From Bacillota bacterium (GTDB lineage Bacteria; Bacillota; Clostridia; Lachnospirales; Cellulosilyticaceae), in the NCBI GenBank assembly GCA_023457875.1, contig JAEXBC010000092.1:1-5901 (forward strand): DNA of 5,901 nucleotides, given 5' to 3'. The position numbers were made by a program, and so were the translations under genes. Positions 1 to 4,861 of the stretch are shown one piece after another; within the stretch, counting starts at the first letter, position 1; each line of letters begins with the position of its first letter. The notes below the pieces were generated by a model, which was not told the origin of the DNA, made no database searches, and was given only the letters and a program-made list of their open reading frames with translations.

Positions 1-554
1 AAGATAGTGGGGACAGTTTTACAAAGACAAAAGACAACGGGGATGGTTCTCTAAAGACAGCAGATAGTGGGGACGGTTCTGCAAAGACAAAAGACAACGG
101 GGACAATTCTCTAAAGACAGAAGACAATGGGGACAGTTCTGCAAAGACAGCAAATAGTGGGGACGGTTCTGCAAAGACAAAAAGTCTAGGGTCGTCTAAT
201 GACGAGGAAATGCAAGATGTAGTCACTTTAGCGATATATAACCATGAGGGGACGATTCTCTCTCCTGTTGAAGTAAAACTTGAAGAAGGCATTACGGTAT
301 TTGAAGTGTTAAAGGAAACTTTGAAGGAGAATAAGATTCAGATGGAGTTTAGTGGAAGTAATGAGGCAGTTTATATTCAGGGTATTAATAATTTATATGA
401 ATTTGACCAAGGACCAGAAAGTGGATGGATGTATAGTGTAAATGGGGTCTATCCGAGTGAAAGCTGTGGCGCTTATGTACTTAAGAGCAAAGATCAGATT
501 GAATGGCACTACACTCTAAAATTTGGCGAAAAACCAGGAGAGCCTTTATCATGA
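1..554 (+). CDS. DUF4430 (transcobalamin-like C-terminal) domain protein, 5' end missing
   Basis: The reading frame is open from the left edge (first full codon at 3) to TGA at 552-554, so the gene starts outside the window. The ATG at 210 is internal and has no good ribosome binding site. The visible 183 residues fall into two parts. The first 60 are six copies of a 10-residue hydrophilic repeat (DxGDxSxKTx), probably a flexible surface linker. From about residue 72 there is a DUF4430 domain, recognised by VEVKLEEGITVFEVLKE, YIQGINNLYEFDQG, the hallmark SGWMYSVNG, and IEWHYTLKFG near the end. This fold resembles the C-terminal cobalamin-binding part of transcobalamin/intrinsic factor, and such proteins are often encoded beside ECF transporters. 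The gene overlaps ecfT by ATGA, so the two are translationally coupled. An extracellular ligand-capture role is inferred. The signal peptide or anchor would be upstream and is not visible. The domain call is firm and the ligand is uncertain. Confidence 0.85.
   Translation, partial: DSGDSFTKTKDNGDGSLKTADSGDGSAKTKDNGDNSLKTEDNGDSSAKTANSGDGSAKTKSLGSSNDEEMQDVVTLAIYNHEGTILSPVEVKLEEGITVFEVLKETLKENKIQMEFSGSNEAVYIQGINNLYEFDQGPESGWMYSVNGVYPSESCGAYVLKSKDQIEWHYTLKFGEKPGEPLS
3..182 (+). repeat. Six in-frame 30-bp tandem repeats (10-residue units)
   Basis: Six head-to-tail 30-bp copies start at 3, 33, 63, 93, 123 and 153, and each encodes one 10-residue unit: DSGDSFTKTK, DNGDGSLKTA, DSGDGSAKTK, DNGDNSLKTE, DNGDSSAKTA, NSGDGSAKTK. 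Copies 1 and 3 resemble each other, as do 2 and 4, which suggests some expansion in 60-bp steps. All are in frame with the DUF4430 domain. The array may extend left of the window, so the true copy number is unknown. The conserved core at DNA level is GGGGACGGTTCT and close variants. Confidence 0.95.
536..542 (+). promoter_or_regulatory. Ribosome binding site that sets the ecfT start at 551
   Basis: AGGAGAG lies 8 nt before the ATG at 551, and that ATG overlaps the stop of the upstream gene (ATGA, 551-554). The earlier in-frame ATG at 503 would add 16 hydrophilic, basic residues, would overlap the DUF4430 gene by 52 nt and has no comparable ribosome binding site, so 551 is preferred. Confidence 0.8.
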
Positions 555-1417
555 GAAGTGCATTTGAAAAATATAATCCTTGGACCTATTTAGTGTATTT
601 AATAGGAAGTATTATTTTGGCAATGACTTTATGGCATCCATTATTTTTGACCATTGGAATCATCCTCACAATCAGCCTTCATTTGGTTGTGGACCGGGGA
701 AAAATGTTATCATCGTTTTTGGGCTTTTACATAGGAATATCACTTGTTACGGCTTTACTTAACCCGTTATTGTCGCATAGAGGAGCTACTATATTATTTT
801 ATTTAAATGATCAATGCATTACTTTAGAAGCTTTTTTATATGGCATAATCATGGGGTTATCCTTGTTTTTGATTCTATGTATATTTTCATTGTATCAATG
901 CGTGATTTCTTCGGATAAGTTAATGTATTTATTTTGCAGGCGACTTCCTAGATTAACCTTAGTCCTTATGCTGTCTTTAAGAATGGTGCCTTTACTTAAA
1001 AATCGAATTGAAATGATCAGGGAGGTTCAATTATCTCAAGGAATCTGCTTGGAAAAGGGTAAGCTAAGAGCAAGAAGTCAGACGGCAATGGAAAACTTAA
1101 ATACACTAGTTGGCTGGTCTCTTGAAGAGGTTATGCAAAGTGCAAGGTCTATTCGCTCTAGAGGCTATGGTGTTAAGAAAAAAAGAAGCTTTTATTTTAA
1201 ATACCATATAGAAAAAAGGGATATCATTATTATGAGTGTAGAAATAATACTAGTCATGAGTATTATTGCGCTATGGAAACAAGGGGGGTACACTTTTTTT
1301 CCAAGGACTAATCTTGAAATAGATGGAGTATATACAAAGTTGATTTTGGTGGGTTATGTAGCTTACATGAGTATACCTTTGCTGATAGAAGGGTGGGAAT
1401 GTTGTAAATGGAGATAA
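551..1417 (+). CDS. ecfT: ECF transporter transmembrane coupling subunit EcfT (CbiQ family)
   Basis: This 288-residue integral membrane protein should couple the S component to the ATPase of an energy-coupling-factor importer. Hydrophobic segments lie at about residues 13-27, 31-47, 55-72, 94-116, 224-242 and 262-279. Between the fourth and fifth is a long amphipathic cytoplasmic region typical of the EcfT coupling helices. The family signature is clear at residues 197-207, SARSIRSRGYG, which holds the second Ala-Arg-Gly-type motif that docks into the ATPase grooves. The region MLSLRMVPLLKNRIEMIREVQ (140-160) leads to the first coupling motif. That motif reads S162-Q163-G164 here, rather than the usual A-R-G, so it is divergent. 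Length and topology fit the family. The start at 551 is chosen because of the ATGA overlap and ribosome binding site. The 3' end overlaps the ATPase gene by 10 nt. The family call is secure. Confidence 0.92.
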   Translation: MRSAFEKYNPWTYLVYLIGSIILAMTLWHPLFLTIGIILTISLHLVVDRGKMLSSFLGFYIGISLVTALLNPLLSHRGATILFYLNDQCITLEAFLYGIIMGLSLFLILCIFSLYQCVISSDKLMYLFCRRLPRLTLVLMLSLRMVPLLKNRIEMIREVQLSQGICLEKGKLRARSQTAMENLNTLVGWSLEEVMQSARSIRSRGYGVKKKRSFYFKYHIEKRDIIIMSVEIILVMSIIALWKQGGYTFFPRTNLEIDGVYTKLILVGYVAYMSIPLLIEGWECCKWR

Positions 1418-3090
1418 TACAGATTAAAAACTTTAGCTTTAGTTATCCAGGGAAAGAAGAAAAGGTCTTAAAGGATATCAACTTATCCATCAGAGAGGGT
1501 GAATTTGTTGTACTTTGTGGACTGACAGGTTCAGGAAAAACAACGTTGTTAAATCAGCTTAAGCCCCAAATTACTCCTAATGGAAAAAGAGAAGGAACTA
1601 TTTTTTATCATGGTGAGCCCATTCAAGAAGCAAATGAGGAAGAACTAGTCTCACAAATTGGAATGGTTTTTCAAGATCCAGACACACAACTGGTGATGGA
1701 AAAGGTGAGGCATGAATTAGCCTTTGGTCTTGAAAATTTAGGTTATCAAGTAGAAGAAATGCAAAAACGCATCGGAGAGATGATAAGCTTTTTTGGCTTT
1801 ACTCATTTGTTAAATCAATCTGTTCAAATATTGTCAGGAGGTGAGAAGCAAATTGTAAATCTTGCTTCTAGCTTGGTTTTACATCCTAAAATTTTGCTAC
1901 TGGACGAACCTCTAGCTCAGCTGGATCCGGTAATGGCTGAGAATTTTATAGAGCTTCTTAAGAGAATAAATGAAGAGTTAGGATTGACCATCATCATTAG
2001 TGAGCATCGTCTAGAGTACCTTTTAGCCTTAGCAGACCAAGTCGTTGTATTAGAGGATGGAAGAATAAAGGAAAAGGGTACAAGCGAGCTAATCTGTCAA
2101 AGACTATTTAAAGACACAAAATTTAAAAATTTTCTACCGCATATAGTTAAGTTGTATTTACGCTATGAAACAAATAAAGTTCCTCTTACTGTTAAGAAAG
2201 CAAAACAATGGGCAAGAACAAAAAAGTGGGAGTGTCAGTGTGACATAAGCCCCATAGTGGATAAAAAAGAAGAAGTTCTATACTGTAAAGAGGTTTATTT
2301 TGGATATGAAAAAAGGGAAAGTGAAATATTAAAAGGCATTAGTTTTGGTATTAAAGAAGGAGAATATAGCGTTATTGTAGGTGCCAATGGGTGTGGTAAA
2401 TCTACATTACTGAAGCTTCTTGCAGGTTTGCAAAAGCCTCAAAGAGGTGAAATTTTATTAAAAGGTAAAAGCTTAAAAGAATTAGGACAAAGAAAATGGA
2501 ATGCCTATATAGGCTATTTAGGACAAAATCCAAAGATTTATTTTAATGAAGATACAGTGCAGAAGTCTATTCAAAATAGTAAGAGATATATGGAAGAAGT
2601 AGATGAGGGATATATAGCCACTCTGCTTAAATTATTAGAACTTGAAGACAAATTAAGCGAACATCCCTATGACTTAAGTGGAGGGCAGCAACAGAAGTTG
2701 GCACTTTTAATCGTATTAATGAAAAAACCAAAGCTTCTTGTTTTGGATGAGCCCACAAAAGGTATGGATCCATTTATTAAAGAGGAATTTGCGGGTCACC
2801 TTAAAATGTTAAATCAAGAAGGTATGACTATAGTAATGGTCACTCATGATTTAGAATTTGCAGCAAAACATGGAGAAGAGGGAATGATGCTTTTTGACGG
2901 GAATATTACAAATCATATGCCTATGAAAAAACTATTAAGTGAAAATTTCTTTTATACTACAGCTATAGGTAAAGTGATGAGAGGGATTCTGAAGACTCCA
3001 GTGGTATGTGAAGAAGAGATACAGCAAGTGCTACATATAGAAAAAGAAGATAAGGTTAATAAAATGAAGGTGGGGAAGGCGAAGTCATGA
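1408..3090 (+). CDS. ecfA: Fused double-domain ECF transporter ATPase (EcfA-EcfA')
   Basis: This 560-residue cytoplasmic protein carries two ABC ATPase domains in one chain, replacing the usual separate EcfA1/EcfA2 pair. Domain 1 (about 1-230) has Walker A GLTGSGKT (38-45), Q-loop FQDPDTQ around Q89, signature LSGGEKQ (142-148), Walker B ILLLDEP (162-168, catalytic E167) and switch H200. Domain 2 (about 288-515) has Walker A GANGCGKS (325-332), Q-loop Q373, signature LSGGQQQ (423-429), Walker B LLVLDEP (443-449, E448) and switch H480. All catalytic residues are present in both halves, so two functional ATP sites are expected. The DPDTQ motif after the first Q-loop matches the NPDNQ-type motif of ECF ATPases. 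A basic linker of about 60 residues joins the domains. About 45 residues follow domain 2, ending in a Lys-rich tail of unknown role. The gene overlaps ecfT upstream (GGGTGGGA precedes the ATG) and the S-component gene downstream by ATGA. Confidence 0.95.
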   Translation: MEIIQIKNFSFSYPGKEEKVLKDINLSIREGEFVVLCGLTGSGKTTLLNQLKPQITPNGKREGTIFYHGEPIQEANEEELVSQIGMVFQDPDTQLVMEKVRHELAFGLENLGYQVEEMQKRIGEMISFFGFTHLLNQSVQILSGGEKQIVNLASSLVLHPKILLLDEPLAQLDPVMAENFIELLKRINEELGLTIIISEHRLEYLLALADQVVVLEDGRIKEKGTSELICQRLFKDTKFKNFLPHIVKLYLRYETNKVPLTVKKAKQWARTKKWECQCDISPIVDKKEEVLYCKEVYFGYEKRESEILKGISFGIKEGEYSVIVGANGCGKSTLLKLLAGLQKPQRGEILLKGKSLKELGQRKWNAYIGYLGQNPKIYFNEDTVQKSIQNSKRYMEEVDEGYIATLLKLLELEDKLSEHPYDLSGGQQQKLALLIVLMKKPKLLVLDEPTKGMDPFIKEEFAGHLKMLNQEGMTIVMVTHDLEFAAKHGEEGMMLFDGNITNHMPMKKLLSENFFYTTAIGKVMRGILKTPVVCEEEIQQVLHIEKEDKVNKMKVGKAKS

Positions 3091-3683
3091 CAAATATAGT
3101 GATTACTGGTTTAGTGATGATGGTTTGCCTTGCTATTCCTATTGTTCATTTTGAAAGACGAAAAGTGAATGCTGAAGAAATTGTAGTGATAGCTCTGATG
3201 TCAGCGGTTGCAGCTGTAGCTAGAGTGCCCTTTGCCTCGCTTCCTAGCGTGCAGCCCACCAGTTTTATTATTATCATTACAGCCTATACTCTTGGTGCAG
3301 AAACAGGATTAATAGTAGGGACGTTAGCAGCATTGATATCTAATATGTTCCTTGGACAAGGACCGTGGACACCTTGGCAAATGTTTTGCTGGGGAATGAT
3401 GGGGTTAAGTAGTGGTTTATTAAGAAATACATGGGTCATGAAGAATAAGTTTTTAAGATTAGCCTTTGGCTTTGGCTGGGGTTATTTATTCGGTTGGATT
3501 ATGAATCTTTGGTTTGTGGTTCAATTCGAACAAGGTGTGTCTATCAAAGTATTTTTACTAGCCTGTGTATCAAGCTTTTATTTTGATTTAAATCATGCAC
3601 TTAGTAATATATTTTTTATGCTGGTATTTTTTAAAAGTTGGGAAAGAATTTTAAGGCGTACTAAGATAAAGTATATGAGCTAG
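3087..3683 (+). CDS. ECF transporter S component (substrate-binding membrane subunit)
   Basis: This 198-residue, strongly hydrophobic protein is the likely substrate-specific subunit of the importer encoded just upstream. Membrane segments are visible at about 5-21, 31-49, 58-88 (probably two), 97-112, 123-143 and 152-181, which fits the six-helix S-component fold. The segment ALMSAVAAVARVPFASLPSV (37-55) is rich in small residues, as expected for helix packing against EcfT. LPSVQPTSF (52-60) and QGPWTPWQMFCWGMMG (91-106) resemble conserved loops of S components in this group. The substrate is not readable from the sequence. The DUF4430 partner makes cobalamin or a related corrinoid, precursor or lipid-like ligand plausible. 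The start at 3087 is supported by the ATGA overlap with ecfA and a purine-rich GGTGGGGAAGG 8 nt or more upstream. The C-terminus is basic (KSWERILRRTKIK), as expected for a cytoplasmic tail. It is the last gene of the operon. Confidence 0.82.
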   Translation: MTNIVITGLVMMVCLAIPIVHFERRKVNAEEIVVIALMSAVAAVARVPFASLPSVQPTSFIIIITAYTLGAETGLIVGTLAALISNMFLGQGPWTPWQMFCWGMMGLSSGLLRNTWVMKNKFLRLAFGFGWGYLFGWIMNLWFVVQFEQGVSIKVFLLACVSSFYFDLNHALSNIFFMLVFFKSWERILRRTKIKYMS

Positions 3684-3845
3684 AAAAAAAGAAAATGATG
3701 TAATTCTTTAAGTATTATGTTTGGGATAATACGCATCAATTCCATTACTGTATCAAAGTGATTTAGAGTATAGCCAGTATATAGGTCTCAAGATTTAGAT
3801 TTAATATTTAAAAAATATAGAAAATATATTATCAAAAAGATATAC

Positions 3846-3851
3846 TATAAT
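3846..3851 (+). promoter_or_regulatory. Possible -10 box for the NTF2-like gene
   Basis: A perfect TATAAT lies within TATACTATAATT, about 35 nt before the start codon. No recognisable -35 box sits 16-18 bp upstream (that stretch is A/T only), so this is a weak or activator-dependent promoter, or chance in AT-rich DNA. Confidence 0.4.
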
Positions 3852-3873
3852 TAAAAATGATGCTTATTTAGCG

Positions 3874-3880
3874 AAAGGAG
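3874..3880 (+). promoter_or_regulatory. Ribosome binding site of the NTF2-like gene
   Basis: AAAGGAG lies 5 nt before the ATG at 3886. It is a strong Firmicutes-type site and makes this start the clear choice. Confidence 0.8.
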
Positions 3881-3885
3881 AAAAA

Positions 3886-4341
3886 ATGAAAAGATTTTTT
3901 TTAGCTTTACTCATATTATTAACTATTTGTATATCCTTTTTTATATATCAGAAAAGTAATGACTATAATTCACTTAATGCTAATAATAATATGACCCAAT
4001 TGGATAAAATGGAAAATGATCCTGTAGAAATCGTAAAGCGCTTTTTTGATGCTTTTGCAAATGCAGACTATGAGCGCATGAAAGTTTTATGTACTCAGGA
4101 TTGTATTAACACCTATTTTCATGAGGGGGATGTATTTGGAATGGTATGGGCAAAGGCAACCAAAATTGGAACAGAAATAAGAACTTTGTCAGAAACAGAG
4201 TATAGTATATTTGTCGATGTGGAGATGAAAGCAGCAGAAGTCTCAGCCTATTCATCTAAAGATACCAGTACTTCATTTTATGTTGCAATTAAAAAGCAAG
4301 ATGATGGAAGTTGGCTTATTGACCAATTTACAACAGGTTAA
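3886..4341 (+). CDS. Membrane-anchored NTF2-like domain protein of unknown function
   Basis: The protein has 151 residues. The N-terminus MKRFF followed by a hydrophobic stretch (about 4-21) is a signal sequence or, more likely, an uncleaved anchor. The only Cys there (C15, in LLTIC) lacks a proper lipobox, so a lipoprotein is unlikely. A polar, Asn-rich linker follows (22-44). Residues 45-151 look like a compact NTF2/SnoaL-type alpha+beta domain: DPVEIVKRFFDAFANADYERMKVLC is the typical opening helix pair (one chain keeping count of a small 'cone' fold), and the C-terminal half alternates beta strands ending DGSWLIDQF. Two cysteines (C69, C73) sit close together in the exported domain and could form or coordinate something, but nothing proves it. 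Such domains often serve as extracytoplasmic binding or scaffold modules, and no specific activity can be assigned. The gene stands alone, with its own ribosome binding site, between the ECF operon and an rRNA region. Confidence 0.75.
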   Translation: MKRFFLALLILLTICISFFIYQKSNDYNSLNANNNMTQLDKMENDPVEIVKRFFDAFANADYERMKVLCTQDCINTYFHEGDVFGMVWAKATKIGTEIRTLSETEYSIFVDVEMKAAEVSAYSSKDTSTSFYVAIKKQDDGSWLIDQFTTG

Positions 4342-4459
4342 AAAGAGTATTTATAAAAGTTTTTTTGTGCTAATACCATGGTAATTTCGCCTTTTAAAAT
4401 CTTTATAGTCATATTTATATCTTTTTAGGACTTTCAGAAAGAAAAATAGGCAAATAGTA
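4342..4459. other. AT-rich spacer upstream of the rRNA-type promoter
   Basis: No gene is visible. There is a run of seven T at 4360-4366 with no GC-rich stem before it, and a 10-bp palindrome TACCATGGTA at 4374-4383. The A-rich stretch at about 4438-4457, just before the -35 box, could act as an UP element. That is an inference from composition and position only. Confidence 0.45.
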
Positions 4460-4488
4460 TTGACTTATGTAAATGGTTGGTGTATCAT
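4460..4488 (+). promoter_or_regulatory. Strong rRNA-type promoter upstream of the 23S gene
   Basis: A -35 box TTGACT (4460-4465) and a -10 box TATCAT (4483-4488) are separated by exactly 17 bp, with A-rich DNA upstream. Transcription would start near 4495, immediately before a GC-rich hairpin, as in many clostridial rRNA leaders. Its position before the 23S gene, with no gene between, suggests that it drives that gene. Confidence 0.65.
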
Positions 4489-4495
4489 TATAAAA

Positions 4496-4861
4496 GTCGC
4501 CGCTAACAAGAGGTGACAAAATAAAAGAAATACATGAGCATCAATTAGGTGACATGGATTTCAAATTGCACTTTGAAAAACAAATACTACAATAAATATA
4601 GATTTGTAAGTTATAGCAATATAACTTGCGCCTAACGATAATTATGTACAAACATTATTGTCGGGGTGTAAAATCTACAATTTAACCGAATTATATTCTT
4701 TGTATTAATCATTAATGATTATTAACAAGGCACAATATGACCGAATTCAGTTAAGCAATGAGCATTCACATGCGAATTTGTTGTTAAATAGCCCCACCAG
4801 GGGGTGAGAAGCAGTAAATTCAATGAGAAAAGCACTCATTTCATTAACTGACTTCTAAATA
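4496..4861 (+). other. Structured leader / spacer before the 23S rRNA
   Basis: About 365 bases hold no open frame, no tRNA and no 16S sequence, but are rich in stem-loops. These are GTCGCC/GGTGAC (4496-4501 with 4512-4517); a 10-bp stem closed by a GCAA tetraloop (4606-4615 with 4620-4629); a 12-bp stem with one mismatch and an ACAA loop (4636-4647 with 4652-4663); a two-part stem at 4698-4730 whose core is the palindrome TAATCATTAATGATTA (4706-4721); CCCC/GGGG around 4792-4803; and a long-range stem joining 4748-4762 with 4835-4850. The layout resembles an rRNA leader or 16S-23S spacer that guides antitermination and processing. The stems were found by eye and their energies are not calculated. 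Confidence 0.6.
4567..4581 (+). promoter_or_regulatory. boxA-like antitermination element
   Basis: TGCACTTTGAAAAAC closely matches the TGCTCTTTGA/TGTTCTTTGAAAAC boxA type found in bacterial rRNA leaders and 16S-23S spacers. There NusB/NusE bind the RNA and stop premature termination. It lies about 70 nt after the predicted transcription start and 280 nt before the 23S gene, which is the expected kind of position. Confidence 0.6.

Larger units (their letters stand above)
3684..3885. other. Intergenic region after the ECF operon
   Basis: This is about 200 AT-rich bases with no convincing gene. A small perfect inverted repeat lies at 3712-3732: GTATTAT and ATAATAC around a 7-nt loop. It is AT-rich and not followed by a T run, so it is not a convincing Rho-independent terminator. 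The right end holds the likely promoter and ribosome binding site of the next gene. Operon termination may rely on another mechanism, or transcription may read through. Confidence 0.6.

Noticed and set aside
3..182. CRISPR array
   Set aside because: The repeats are directly adjacent with no unique spacers, and they are in frame with a protein domain.
503..550. Earlier ATG as the start of ecfT
   Set aside because: It adds a basic hydrophilic segment overlapping the previous gene and has no good ribosome binding site. The ATGA overlap at 551 with AGGAGAG is far better.
580..762. A 60-codon open frame on the plus strand
   Set aside because: It lies inside ecfT in another frame and has no ribosome binding site, so it is a shadow of the real gene.
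3712..3732. Terminator of the ECF operon
   Set aside because: The 7-bp stem is almost all A/T and is followed by GCATC, not by T residues.
3765..3800. Possible cobalamin riboswitch fragment (AGCCAG and AGGTCTC in proximity)
   Set aside because: The spacing and sequence do not match the B12 box, and no other conserved elements or room for the full aptamer are visible. It also lies after the transporter genes, not before them.
4339..4366. Rho-independent terminator after the NTF2-like gene (run of seven T)
   Set aside because: The bases before the T run form no GC-containing stem, only weak A/T pairing.
4496..4520. Remnant of the 16S 3' end (CTAACAAGAGGT resembles GTAACAAGGT)
   Set aside because: The match is short and imperfect, and the following anti-Shine-Dalgarno sequence GGATCACCTCC is absent. 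The stretch is better explained as a leader hairpin.
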